Below are positions 52,067 to 63,790 of a stretch of DNA of 64,000 nucleotides, piece after piece. The notes under the pieces are model-generated. The model saw only the letters and a list, made by a program, of their open reading frames with translations, made no database searches and had not been told where the DNA came from. The stretch is from Sipunculus nudus. Its lineage: Eukaryota > Annelida > Sipuncula > Golfingiida > Sipunculidae. The stretch lies in the NCBI GenBank assembly GCA_026874595.1, contig CM049315.1, positions 18,499,664-18,563,663 on the forward strand. The letters run 5' to 3'. The translations under genes were made by a program, and so were the position numbers. How positions within the stretch are numbered: position 1 is the stretch's first letter; each line of letters starts with the position of its first letter.

Positions 52067-55000
52067 TTTTTAGCTCAGCTGACTATAAGTCATCAGAGCT
52101 ATAGTCGTGGTCCATTGTCCGTCGTCCGTCCGTCTGTCTGTCTTGCCGTCCGTCCGTCCGTCTGTCCGGATGTCCGTCCGTAAGACTGGCACGTTTCGAC
52201 ACCGTTGGACCTACGAATCTGAAATTCGACATGCAGTTAGATGTCCCCAAAATCTACTACCATGCCGAAAATTGGGTCAATAGGACTTCGTTCCTTCGAG
52301 ACATTAAGGAAAAACCTCAATTTTTTTCATAGAAATCTATTTTCACACTTCAGGACTGCCTAATATCAAAATCACTCATCTGGTTTTCTTCATATTTACC
52401 ATAAATATTCCTCTATATAGTTCCTATGTACATGCCAGATATTAAGTCAATATTATATAATTTAAAAAAGTTATGGGCCCAAACATAATGGACTTTGTAA
52501 AAAAATCAGGAAGATATTTGGTCACTTAAGACCAAAAGTGTTAAAGGTAGGGACTTTTTTCCAGTTATACAACTTAAATTAATCAAAATTTAATTGTATA
52601 CCAAAAATTGGATCAAAATCTGTTAAATTTTTTAAAATATTTGCAAAAATATAAAATTGGTACCTTAAATTTTGCCCAACTTTGGCCACGGCACGTTTTT
52701 TTCCTGTAAGTACTGTGGATTTAATTTTCACAGCATGTATACATAAGGATTAAATCTGTTAAAATCTGAAATTTGAAAATAAAAGCTGCAAAATTAGGCT
52801 AGTTATTGAATTTTTTTTAGGCTCTGGTTGTATTCCATTACATTGTCAAGCAGTCCACTTTGATGACTGTAGGTCATTTAGTGCACATCTCTATGCTCCC
52901 CAGGCTGTTGGCATAATTTTAGATGTCCCCAAAATCTCCTACCATACCGAAAATTGGGTCATTAGGACTTCGTTCCTTCGAGATATTAAGGAAAAAAACT
53001 CCGTTTTCCATAAAAAAAAGCCATTGTTACACTTCAAGGCTGCCTAATATCAAAACCACTGATCTGTTTTTGATCGTATTTAGTATTCACATTCTTTCAT
53101 ACATATTCTATGAACATACAAACAATTAGGTCAGTATTGGGTATTATTTTGAAGTTATGGGCCAAAACATAATGCAATTTTTAAAAAAATCAGGAAATAT
53201 ATTAACTCACCTAACATGAGAATTGCTGAACCTAGAGACTTTTTTTCAGGAATATAACTATATTTAATCAAGATTCAATTGTTCACTCAAAATTAGATAT
53301 GAATTTTGCAAATTTTTCAAGTTATTAGAATAAATAAAAAATCAATACCTTAAATTTTGTCCAACTTTGGCACTGTTGATTTAATTTTCACAGCATATAT
53401 ACATAAGGATTTAATCTTTTAAAATATGAAATTTCAAAGAAATTGATTGGAAAGAATAGCTTTTATTCATGTTTTCATACACCATGTCAAGTTTTGTTTA
53501 CATCTAGCCCACCTAGTAGTACAGCCTTCACTTGCATTATGTAACCGACCCCAGGCAGCTTGCCTTAGGTCAGCCTGGCCACTACCAGCAGGCTTCCCCT
53601 CTGCCCTGCACTCCCCCCCCCCCCTCCCAGATGGTGCATAAACTAGATGAATGTTATTATTTTCTGTATTTGATTCATTCTTATTCTAGGCTATGCTACA
53701 TTTTAGATTTTGTATTGTACCACCAGGGTTACAATGATTTAAGTGTACATTTAATTGTGTCCACAAAGTGGTGTATTGCTATGAAAGTGTGGATGTTCAT
53801 CAGATAAGTAATTCCTTACTTCAGAAGAGTAAAAACTTCACCAGGTGTGAAATTGACTATTAATTCCAGTAATAAATTAAAACTGGGATAGTAATTAGCA
53901 CAATGATATTGTTTGTCCCTCATTCAACCAACAGTGTGTATACTTTATTTGAAAAGATGTTTTATTTTATCATATATACTTTTATTTTATTTTGGTGAAT
54001 AAAATTAAGCATGTACTGAAAACTCCAATGTGCAAAACTTTTTAATAGTGATTCAAGGAATCTTCTTGTAGATGCCATGTTGTGGCATTATTTTCTTTTA
54101 AATTCAGTTTAAACATTTATTATTTAAAAATAATAAAATATATGTGTATGCATAATATGACCCAATATGAGCTACACTCTGGATATATGATGATTGCAAC
54201 TTTAGCAACAATTCTAATATTTTAACTTATAGTTTCAGTTTTTTACTCTGTATATATAATGATTGCAACTTTTGCAACAATTCTAATATTTTAACTTATA
54301 TTTTCAGGTTTTTTTTATTAAAAATTTATAAAACCTGTAAATAAAAAAAAAATGATTCAGATAAAAACTTCTTCATGGAAAATATGGATATGCTTAAAAA
54401 AATAGGATTATATATAAACTTAAATACATTATTCCCTTGAAAGTGAAATAAAGGTATTAGTCCATTCTGTCCACTTGCCTGTCCATCTGTAAATTTTCAT
54501 ATGCATCACAGTATCTCAAAATTTACTGTTTTTCTTCATGACAGTCTTGTCAGAGTATTAGTTTGCAATCATATATCTAGAACTTTACTATAACCAAGTA
54601 GGAGGGCCCCTTTCCTCTTAGCTTTTCATATTCTTATGTAAATGAAAAACATTACAATAGAATATTTCTACATCCACCTTCGTGCTGCCCTCACTTTACC
54701 CTTCTCCGAACCCCATCCCAAAGTCAGCCTCAGTAAGCAAGAACAAGATGAATCAGATATATTCATACTTTAATATTTTGTATAACTATTCGTCCATAGG
54801 TACCTATGTACATGCCAGAAATTATGTCAATATTGTGTAATATGTAGACAAAGTGGGTATCACAATAATTTACCTTGTCAAGACTAAAGAGATATTGTGT
54901 CATACAGTCACAAATTCATAAATCACTTCATCAGCATAGTTAATTATAACATCATATCTGTCAAATTGAAAGCTTGCAGACTACCATACACTTTAAATCT

Positions 55001-55283
55001 TTCAACAAATAGCCTTCTACTACTACTGCTTATTACTGCTGTCATTGCATTCATATTTGCTCAAATATATCATAGTTTTCAACCCCTCCTAAATAAATAA
55101 AAAATAAACCACTATATTTGACTCTATTAATCCATCAGTCAGGTAATTTCATTTATCATTTACTCACATATTACATTACATACCTTTATAATAGCCCAAC
55201 ATGTCCATGATATTCATAAGCTTTATCGACTCGATATACTATCACAGTGGAGAAACAGCTGAGCGCCGTGACCCATGGGTCCC
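52067..55283 (-). mobile_element. Hairpin-ended repeat family, copy F (reverse orientation)
   Basis: On the minus strand it begins AACAAGGGACCCATGGGTCAC, GCTCAGCTG (right end, 55283) and finishes with TCAGCTGAGCTAAAAA (left end). The 12-bp palindrome GACCCATGGGTC is perfect. At the other end the imperfect hairpin TAGCTC..GAGCTA and the CCGTCCGTCCGTC run are present. The interior matches copies A and D, and it is the longest copy because of an internal duplication. Confidence 0.7.
52238..53440 (-). repeat. Internal direct duplication in copy F (~680-bp spacing)
   Basis: GATGTCCCCAAAATCT, GAAAATTGGGTCA and GGACTTCGTTCCTTCGAGA occur at 52238-52310 and again at 52922-52985. The downstream AT-rich parts stay colinear, including TTAAATTTTG and CCAACTTTGGC. 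Confidence 0.8.
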
Positions 55284-55778
55284 TTGTTTAATAAATCTGG
55301 ATTTCACATCTTTTCGATTACTATAAAACGCTATGTACAGTATTTGTATTCCTTGTTAAGGCCCTTTGCGGGCGTTGAAACATCGCGCAAGTGTAAATCA
55401 TATATACCTTCTCCGTGTGTCCCCCGTTTCTGCGAGCGTGTGAAATCGAACCAGTGTAAGTCGTGTACGTTTTCAATGCACGCGGAAAAGAGCCTTCTGG
55501 ACCAGTTCTGGTGAAGGTCAAAGGCGTGATTGTGGTCAGCTTGTTGCCGTATCATTGCGACAAATCATAATTAATTGCCTCTCTTTTTTTATCGTCTCTT
55601 TGCATGGGGAACACTTATTAAAGAAAAAACATTCAATTGCAAATTTATATTTGACTAAACAGAGTACATCCGACGTTAAAGTATAATTTGATATAATTGT
55701 ATATAATGAGATTACAAAAATTTAACACATTACTTAGGCTCTGTGGTGAGGAAAGATACACTCTATATTTATGAAAGT
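55284..55778. other. Intergenic stretch, no gene assigned
   Basis: The 55330-55550 part is relatively CpG-rich and open on both strands, with related phrases CGCAAGTGTAAATCATATA and CCAGTGTAAGTCGTGTA, but no domain can be recognised. Confidence 0.3.
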
Positions 55779-56546
55779 TGTTACGGAACCTAATATAAAC
55801 AGATCACGTATGCGTGATGAACACAAATTTTGTAATGGAGATAAAAAAAAAATCAGATTCTGTAACACCAGGCAGCGGGAAATGTCAGGGGAATGAATAA
55901 AGAAGTCAGTGTTTTTTTGTTAACAAATAACTATTATTTATTCCTAAAACAACCCTAACAATACAATACACTAAATCAATACAATTATACAGTGAAATAG
56001 CGGTATAGCAACAAGTCAATACAGAAACATAATGATACAATACCTGAATACCAACAGTGTCATCAAAATAAGTCCTTTTAATGTAAACTCTCGGAAAATG
56101 ACAGTCCAGCGGAAAGTTCTTGCAACAACACAGAAAGTAAGCTGAAGTCCAAATGTATAAAAACCAGGAAAGTTCTTGAAAAATCTATAATTGCCGCATT
56201 CGTCGGATAGGATCTTAGAATCTGACACGCGTTTCTGCGTCCGCTGGTATCTGCTCTGCTGTCTGCCTTCTGGTTCTAAACAACACTCCTTTATATACCT
56301 TCACACCCTAAGCCGGGAACCTTCTACTTCTCGAACAGTATACAAAGAACCCTACTCCACAGTAAACACGCGTTTCAGGAATTCTCTAGAAAGACATAGC
56401 CGTGTGTCTACACATACCAGGCTAATCACGTGACCCACGACCAAGCGTGAAAACTCAAGGCCCACATGACAACGAGAGTTCAACCAGTACGGAATGTAAC
56501 AACAACACGAGTTACGCCCGTGTCACATAATAGAGCACCTGTAACA
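55779..56546 (-). mobile_element. Solo LTR of a Ty3/gypsy-type family (minus orientation)
   Basis: A 768-bp LTR reading TGTTACAGGTGC to GGTTCCGTAACA on the minus strand, with no internal region beside it. It is flanked by AAGT on both sides (55775-55778 and 56547-56550), a 4-bp target duplication. A TATA box, GTATATAAAGGAG, lies on the minus strand at about 56287-56299. The last ~210 bp match the LTR at 60568-60937 closely. Confidence 0.88.
56287..56299 (-). promoter_or_regulatory. TATA box of the solo LTR
   Basis: GTATATAAAGGAG on the minus strand, within the LTR's presumed U3 region. Confidence 0.5.
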
Positions 56547-56559
56547 AAGTCAACTTTAG

Positions 56560-56745
56560 AAAAGTGTGTGGTGACTAATAAATTTCTTGAGTATAGAATA
56601 GAACTCGAGAGATTTTCAGTGACAGTCGATCATGAAATTACAAATGATTCTCAAAACCTACAATAGCTCACCATAACATAACTTTGTCTTTAGTGAAAGT
56701 GAAATGCCTGTGCGTAAAAGCTTACCATAAAACAGCACCCACAAG
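56560..56745 (+). repeat. Dispersed repeat, copy 2
   Basis: Same orientation as 50420-50880 and sharing CAGTCGATCATGAAATTACA, AATGATTCTCAAAAC and GAAAGTGAAATGCC. The solo LTR lies immediately to its left. Confidence 0.75.
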
Positions 56746-58882
56746 TACAATGCAAAATCCTGTACATCCGTTAACAGGCCCGACAGCTTGGACCACGCCC
56801 ATTAGAACCATACGCTAGGACACTCCAAATACGTAAAGCCTTTATCGCCATCAGCCAAGTACCCTTTTATACAGACATTCACGGAAATGCGTACTTTGCG
56901 CTTGGTATACGGTAAGCGTTATGCCGTAAGTGAAAAGAATTTATTTTGCTTTGGTTATTTTTTCATAAACAGTTTACCGGTCCCGCGGTATACGGAATGG
57001 GGTATAAGTCACACGTTGAAGTGAAATTCTCAGAGGACAAATGTATCCCGCATACCACGCGCGGTATAGCGACCGTAGCCTCTGGTATCATATACTATCA
57101 TATATCGTATATAACCTACTGATGCAGCGCGATCTAGCGGGTTTTGACATCATTAGGCCACATCGCAGTGGTTTACCCCAATCCAAATAAGTGCCATACG
57201 CGATTATATACTGTATACCACATACTGAGTTTTGTTACCTCAATCCACAAACTGCCGATAAACTCAGTACCGGCCTTGATCTCGTAGACTCTCGAAGGAA
57301 GATCTGGATTGGTCGGGAAAAGCTCGTAGGGCATCCGTGGAAGACGTCTCTGGAAACTCGTATAGGAACTAGGAACAACTCGTACAAGAGCCAGCTCTTA
57401 TAACTCATTTAAGACTAGACAGTACTCGCACGGTACTGTTACAAAGTACGCACTTATACAGGTCTAGGCGTACACTGATGTCCAGTCGTTAACTATTAGT
57501 TCTGGTCTCTCCAGTCTGATTGCGTAAGGGGCCACCCAGCCTAGCGTCTGTGCGATGAGGCTGATGGCTTCCCCTCGACCCCTGCTCAATATCCCATATG
57601 GATATATATAAATAGAGATAGAGTGTTTTCTGTTAAAATATATTTTTATTAGCAACAAAGTCCTTATTTATATTTCTTAGAATAATAGAGTATCAGGTGG
57701 GCCACTTTGTTCTCTGTATGTACATATATGCCATGATACCTTACCTTATTTAATTTTCCAGTTATTAATCATTTTTCAGTTGATAAATTAAGATCCACAT
57801 AGTATAATCTAAGTTTATTTCACATTACAAGTTAATTATAATTCGTGAATACGTCACAATTAGTATTACTGATGAGGTGTTGTGTGAGCTATCTAGCAAG
57901 GTATTATTTATTGTTGAGCTTATAATAGTCTTTGCTTAATAGGCATTTTAAGAGCAGACAGGAAACACACATTTACTCTGAAGTGGACAGATAACGATAC
58001 CAGCATCAGCCTTGTAGCCCTTGTTTCGTTAAGGTCCTCACTCACGCCTCTAGAATGTATAAGTATACTGGGATGGCATTGAAAAAGTAGTCGGTGTCAA
58101 GTGTCAAGTCAAGAAGTGTCAAGTCAAGTCGGAGGTGTCAAGTCTCGAGTCTCCAGTAGCCTGCTGTTTTAATATATTTAAGTGTATGTGCATGGTGCGG
58201 ACCTGTACGGCTTTAATATATTGATTAAACATTGTATTAACGTCTGTCTGGAGTTCGAGTTTTCATAAGAGAACCTGCGAGTCGGCAACCCCTGACAGTA
58301 CTCTGCAACATGGTGGTGTACAACCCGTTCAGCAACAGTTCCAGCCTCCGGTGTCCTCTTAATTTACTCCTTATGTAAGTAAGCGCGGGGAAATGTTCTC
58401 CGACTAACGCCGTTTTTAACCTCGGCGCCACTCAGCGTCTATTGCCTTCCAACTCGTTGAATCCTTGGGCTTTTGTAAAAGCGAACTACAGAGAGGACGC
58501 AAAGCGTACCACATCGACACTAAAGCAAACCAGTATATAGTGTAAAGCTATGTACACATCCATACGGTTATCCTGTAACAGCAACGGCGACGACAACGAA
58601 AATGAGTTTTTGAGTGTACACATTAATCTTAATAATCGGAGGGAAAATCGCACGTGTTTTGTACATCACTATGGACCTTCAGGGCGATGAAATTCTTCTA
58701 AATATTGCCAATGACTTGAATTACCGTGCCAACAAGATAAAGAAATAAAGGATTATACTGGGTCCAGCTTATTAATCAAAGACCAAGACAGAAAGAAACA
58801 TATTAGAATTTATTCTGATACCTTATGAAAATTAAGAGTGAATTAGATTATTTTATCGTGTGTCTAGACAAAAGTTATATGC

Positions 58883-58886
<4 letters not shown>
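56746..58886. other. Intergenic stretch, no gene assigned
   Basis: Mixed composition, with some CpG-rich parts. A GTGTCAAGTC-type short tandem lies at 58094-58145. The open frames here are short and lack domains. Confidence 0.35.

Positions 58887-58962
<76 letters not shown>
58887..58962 (+). repeat. AT microsatellite
   Basis: Long AT dinucleotide run; it creates meaningless Tyr-Ile open frames on both strands. Confidence 0.9.
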
Positions 58963-58965
<3 letters not shown>

Positions 58966-59406
58966 TTTACGCTTTTGCCTTCTCGGTGCACTCAAATGGA
59001 AAAGGATGCAATTGCAAGTTAGTAATGACGTCGTTAAATGGGAGTGGCGCGGCACGATTATGTCCGGCAACGGCACAGACGATTAAAAATAATTAGCTGG
59101 AAAGTCGAACAGCATTGTCGTTGCCGTGCCATGCGCATGTGCACACTTTAATGAATTTTCATATTTTTCATATTTTTTAGCGTTGCCGGATTTTCGTTGC
59201 CGGAAAAATGGATGAATGTGTACACAGCTGCAAACCAAGTTCTGGTATTCCCTTAGGATCTTGTATCATTATCTATCATGTCCCAGGATAGGGCCATGGG
59301 AGGCAGGTGGAAGGTTACTATTGCGAATGGTGGCCATGGAACACCGGGTGGCTTCAAGCCACCAGCCCGCTGTGCACCCTTCTGGATCTGTTTCCTTCCG
59401 CCAATA

Positions 59407-59716
59407 GGCCACCAGGATACACAGCATTATACGTGTGGTGTCCTTCGGCCATCGGGGTATACAGCATTATACCTGAGGTGTCCTGAGGCCACCAGGATAC
59501 AAAGCATCATACCTGTTGCGTCTTTAGGCCACCAGGGTATGTAGCATCATACATATAGTGTCCTTAGGCCACCAGGATGTACAGCATTATGCACGTGGTG
59601 TCCCTGGGGCACCAGGGTATGCAGCATCTTACTTGTGGTGTCCTTAGACCACCAGGACATACCGCATTACACTTAGGCCACCAGGGTATACAGAATCATA
59701 CCTGTGGTGTTCTTGA
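59407..59716 (+). repeat. 40-bp minisatellite, about eight units
   Basis: Units begin GGCCACCAGGATACACAGCA and end TGTGGTGTCCTTA. They recur every 40 bp from 59407 (59447, 59487 and so on); the seventh unit is shortened. Units differ by several substitutions each, so the array is not young. Confidence 0.9.
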
Positions 59717-59877
59717 GTGAAAGAAGTATACTAACAAAATATTATAGTCTGAATTCGGTGTTCTTTTATGAATCTTTTTACGATATTGGCTTAAGGAAAC
59801 AGATCGAAAAGGGTGCACAGCGGGCGCTAATATGGCTGCATAGATGGGTAATATGAAAGCGGTTATATATACAAGTA

Positions 59878-59882
59878 TATAA

Positions 59883-59919
<37 letters not shown>

Positions 59920-59920
59920 T
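59878..59920 (+). repeat. ATT microsatellite
   Basis: Run of about 12 ATT units. Confidence 0.9.
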
Positions 59921-60567
59921 TTACGATACTTTATATATTTTAGTGTATGAAAATATATATATATATTTTTATTCTCAATTATGAACCATGGTTTAATTGT
60001 AAGGGTTTCTCCCTCAAATATTGGGACATTTTTTGAATATAAAATATAAAGAGGACATTTTGAGGCAATGTTCACAAAACAATGAGGATTTCCTGTTCCT
60101 GAAAAACTGTTCCCTTATGTCTTTGTGTTATGTAGTTAAACTGTAGAGAGGTTCAATAATTAATATTTCTTCAAAATTAGGATATAAAATTTCAATCGTT
60201 TTCAAACGAGTCTATGGCGCGAAAACGCAATCATGTTTGTAACTATCAAAATATTATCTTTCAAATGTAATGTTCGTGGTAAAATAACTGATAAGCTGAA
60301 TTATAATGTTAAACTTTGCTTTTCACCGCGTTGCGTGTTCTCGACAGCACACAGGACTCCTAAGAGCTCAGCACAGATCGCGAGTTGGAGTATCGGTTTC
60401 ACCAGAGGAGCCGTAAGATTGTTCACGGTCGACCCCAACCAGGGCCCGGTGCTCAATCGATCTGAGCTGCTCTGCAGTTGTTCATAAGTATCCTTATACT
60501 CAACTAATAAATTTGAAAGTAATTGTAACTGCAGATAACTTCTGATTGCTTATTAATAATAAGACAT
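59921..60567. other. Intergenic stretch before the retrotransposon
   Basis: The open frame at 60233-60487 has no recognisable domain; otherwise AT-rich DNA. Confidence 0.35.
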
Positions 60568-60937
60568 TGTTACAGGTGCCCTTTTTATTGTGTGCACAAG
60601 AGCTTTACTTTGGACTGTTATTCTCCGGGAGAGTTTGTGTGGATTTTTCATCCGACATATACAGTTAAAAGGACTTATCATTGTGACAGTGGTGGTATCC
60701 AGGCACTGTGCACTTTGTTTATGTTACTGTGTAATTGTATTGATTTAGTGTATTGTAATGTTAGGGTTGTTTAAAAAATAAATTATAGTTATTTGTCAAC
60801 AAAAAACACTGACTTCTTTATTCATTCTCCTAGACATTTAACGCTGCCTAGTGTTACAGAATCTGATTTTTTTATCCCCACGACAAAATTTATGTTCCTC
60901 ACGCATACGTGATCTGTTGATATTAGGTTCCGTAACA
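60568..60937 (+). repeat. 5' LTR, shortened
   Basis: It starts TGTTACAGGTGCCC and ends GGTTCCGTAACA, the same termini as the solo LTR. It is 370 bp against 768 bp there. The missing ~400 bp lies just inside the left end and includes the TATA box region, so this LTR probably lacks its promoter. Confidence 0.85.
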
Positions 60938-60960
60938 TAAAATTGTGGGCTCGTCTTGGA
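60938..60960 (+). other. Candidate primer-binding site region
   Basis: ATTGTGGGCTCGTC follows the LTR end after four bases, where a tRNA-complementary primer site is expected. I could not match it to a specific tRNA with confidence. Confidence 0.35.
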
Positions 60961-61103
60961 TGCTTAATAGTTTTGACAATTTATTAGGCCTTGACCTTGG
61001 ACACATTGTTTTATCATACATTGTTTACAAGATTACATATTGTTTAGAGTACATTGTTTACAGGATTTATCTCATTTTTTTGTTGTTGTTTTAACATCTT
61101 AAC

Positions 61104-61700
61104 ATGGCAGATTTCAAACCTGAGACATTTGTTGACGATCCCGACTTTGATCAACCTGACATGTGACAAAAGAACAGTTGTTGCGTTTGGAACAAAACTT
61201 AGGGCTAGGTGTGAAAAAAGCTTTGAGAAAGCCTGATATCATTGCTAAAATCATGTAAGATCTAGTTAGCAAAGGTTTAATTGAAGAGAGTGAAGTAAAA
61301 CATAAAAAAATGACAGATTATGACAATTTGCGCCAGTTGATTTTGCTTGAAGAATTTAAGCGCTGCAACAACGCAGGTGTCAAAACTTTTCTTGATGGGA
61401 AAAGTCATGAAACACTTGACATTGCTGCTCAATTAGCTGATGATTATTCATTAATACACATAATGTCCTTTACTAGCAAATCAAACCAGTCATTCACAAA
61501 CAAGAATGTAAATCAGTATGGTCAAGTTTAAAGCGCTGTCACCCAGTACTAGTAGTCCTGACAGTTCAGCAAAGTCCATTGCTACATCTCAGTCCACGCC
61601 CACTGTGTCTAAGTCCAACCAAGGCCAGACATTTTTAACGAAAATCTGTAATTACTGCAAGTAGGAAGGTCATCTAATATCTGACTGCTGGAAACTTGCG
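61104..61700 (+). pseudogene. gag remnant with broken zinc knuckle
   Basis: A start ATG at 61104 is followed by an early stop. Coding resemblance continues in shifted frames: a GVKKALRKPDII segment, then a SCAN-like stretch with EEFKRCNNAGVKTFLDG and LDIAAQLADDY (61346-61450). A CCHC zinc knuckle (C-x2-C-x4-H-x4-C, 61647 onward) is interrupted by an in-frame TAG at 61662-61664. Confidence 0.7.
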
Positions 61701-61742
61701 AATAAACCAAATAGCAAACCATCTGGTTTTGTTTCAAAATCT

Positions 61743-62530
61743 ATGCAAAGCATAGTACAAGAGCCAGGCTCCTTTCATGTGGATAGGGGTACAACTCTTA
61801 TTGACTCTAATAAAGTGTTTGATGCTACGGAGGCCAAAGTGCCGTCTGAATCCAAAGAAGAATCCGTGGCTTACGGGGTAAAAACCTCAGTTGACTCCTG
61901 CGAGGAATTAAATAAGGCTAGGTCCTGTCAAGACTCCTGCGAGGAGTATCCTTTAAATAAGGCTAAGTCCTTTATGACTCTTGCGAGAGTATTTCAAATG
62001 AGGCCAGGTCCTCTCATGACAAACAGAAGTTTGTTTCTGCTGTGTGAAAATTCCTCTGTTGACTCCCATGAGGAGTTTGATAATAAAAAGGATGTAGATT
62101 CCTTAAATCACTATGAAAAAGAGTTTATGACTAACACTGTCAATGTCAGTTCTTTGTTTGATGAAGCTGAGGTAGTAGATTCCTCTCCTGACTCTGAAAT
62201 GGAGTTATTTGAGCCGTTCATACATGATGGTTTTGTATCATATTCAAGTGATTTTTCAGATTCTACCCCTTTTAGAATTTTGAGGGACACTGGTTCAGGC
62301 CAGACTTTCATGTTAGCAAACACTTTGCCATGTTCTAATAGGTTCTTACTGGTGCACATGCACTTGTTAATGGTGTGTTTTTAGACAAGCACACTTAAGT
62401 TCCGCTTCATAGTATCCATTTCAAGTCAGATTTGATTTCTAGGAATATTACTGTGGGCATAAGAACTACTTTACCCTTTAAGGGAATTCATTTGCTACTA
62501 GGCAATGATGTTGCAGGTGACAAAGTACAG
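61743..62530 (+). pseudogene. Protease region (DTGS aspartic protease)
   Basis: A 213-codon frame ends in a protease start with RDTGSGQTFML at 62283-62315. After a stop and frameshift the domain's C-terminal part continues (62432-62530: LPFKGIHLLLGNDVAG). Upstream it has Asp/Ser/Glu-rich repeats with DSCEE-type units (61890-62090). The catalytic DTGS is intact, but the domain is split. Confidence 0.75.
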
Positions 62531-63790
62531 CCTGTACCAATAGTGACAGAAAAGCCGTCACTTGATCAGGACACTGATCCGGAAAGTCAGGAAATTCCTG
62601 GTTTGTATCCTTCATGTGCTCTAACTAGATCCATGGCCAAGAAAAACACACATGAGGATAATGGTCCAGTTAATAGCAGTCTGGGAGTCACTAGTGACTC
62701 GTCTAACGACTCGCCCGTACAGGAAAGAGCATTTTCAAGGTCAGAACTCATCGCGGAACAGAATAAGGACCCTGATATTTCATGTTTGTTTCCCAGGGCA
62801 GTATTTAAAGATGAACTGTCACAGAACCCATTTTGTTTCTATGTAAAAAAATGGAGTGCTTATGCGTAAATGGCGACCACCTGATGTATGCGCTGATGAT
62901 GAATGGGCCATCAAACATCAAATAGTAATGCCCAAAAGCTTTCGCAATGAAATTCTATACATGGCACATGAGGCTCCTTTGTCTGGCCATTTAGGTATAT
63001 ATAAAACTTATCAGAAAGTTAGTACACACTTCTATTGCCCTAACCTCAGGAAAGATGTTGTACAATATTGTAAATCATGCCATACATGCCAGATGGTAGG
63101 CAAGCCCAATCAGAATCCTCCTATGGCCCCACTTAGGCCTATTCCTGCTTTTGAGAAACCATTCAGTAGGATTATTGTAGACTGTGTTGGACCACTGCCA
63201 AAAACAAAATCTGGACATGAATACTTGCTGCCAATTATGTGCGCATCTACAAGGTTCCATGAGGCAATACCATTGCGCAAAATTTATTCCAAAAGTGTTG
63301 TCAAAGCTCTGACCAAGTTTTTTACAACGTTTGGATTGCCAAAATCCGTCCAGTCTGACCAAGGGTCTAACTTTATGTCTGGCTTATTCGAACAAGTTAT
63401 TCTTGAGCTAGGTATAAAACAGTACAGCACTACGCCATACCATCCTGAAAGTCAGGGCGCACTCGAGCGTTTTCACCAGACATAAAAAAAATAATTAGGA
63501 CCTATTGCTATGACACACAGAAAGACTAGGATGAAGGAATCCACCTATTGCTGTTTGCTGTCAGAGAATCCTTTCAAGAGTCCTTGGGTGTCAGTCCCTT
63601 AGAACTAGTTTTCGGACATGGACCGCGAACTGAACTTCCATTGAAACTACCTAATAAAAAACTCTTGTGTGAAAATCCTGATTCTCTTAGTTTACTGCAA
63701 TATGTCTCAGACTTTCGCACTAAACTACACAATGCTTGTGAGATTGCTAAATTAATTCTAAAATCTGCACATTTTTGGGTCATATTGTAG
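62432..63790 (+). pseudogene. Integrase region, three frames
   Basis: After the protease tail and a TRSMAKK linker comes FSRSELIAEQNKDPDI, which leads directly into integrase. The zinc-binding part shows H and H (AHEAPLSGH) and C-x2-C-x2-C (CKSCHTC). The catalytic core has D (VDCVGPLPKTKSG, codon at 63180), D (QSDQGSNF, 63357) and E (GALERFHQT, 63465), with 35 residues between the second D and E. A stop at 63483 and frameshifts break it. The C-terminal part (LFAVRESFQE, PLELVFGHG) follows at 63545-63768. Confidence 0.85.

Noticed and set aside
53447-53807. Overlapping open frames of 64 and 91 residues
   Set aside because: They lie within reverse-oriented repeat copy F and cross a C-run; low complexity Pro stretches only.
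58825-59076. Open frames on both strands with Tyr-Ile repeats
   Set aside because: They translate the AT microsatellite at 58887-58962.
59407-59716. CRISPR-like array at the 40-bp repeat
   Set aside because: Units are contiguous with no unique spacers, and the genome is eukaryotic.
55779-60937. One retrotransposon bounded by the two LTRs
   Set aside because: The LTRs are in opposite orientation and no gag-pol lies between them; the left one has its own 4-bp target duplication.
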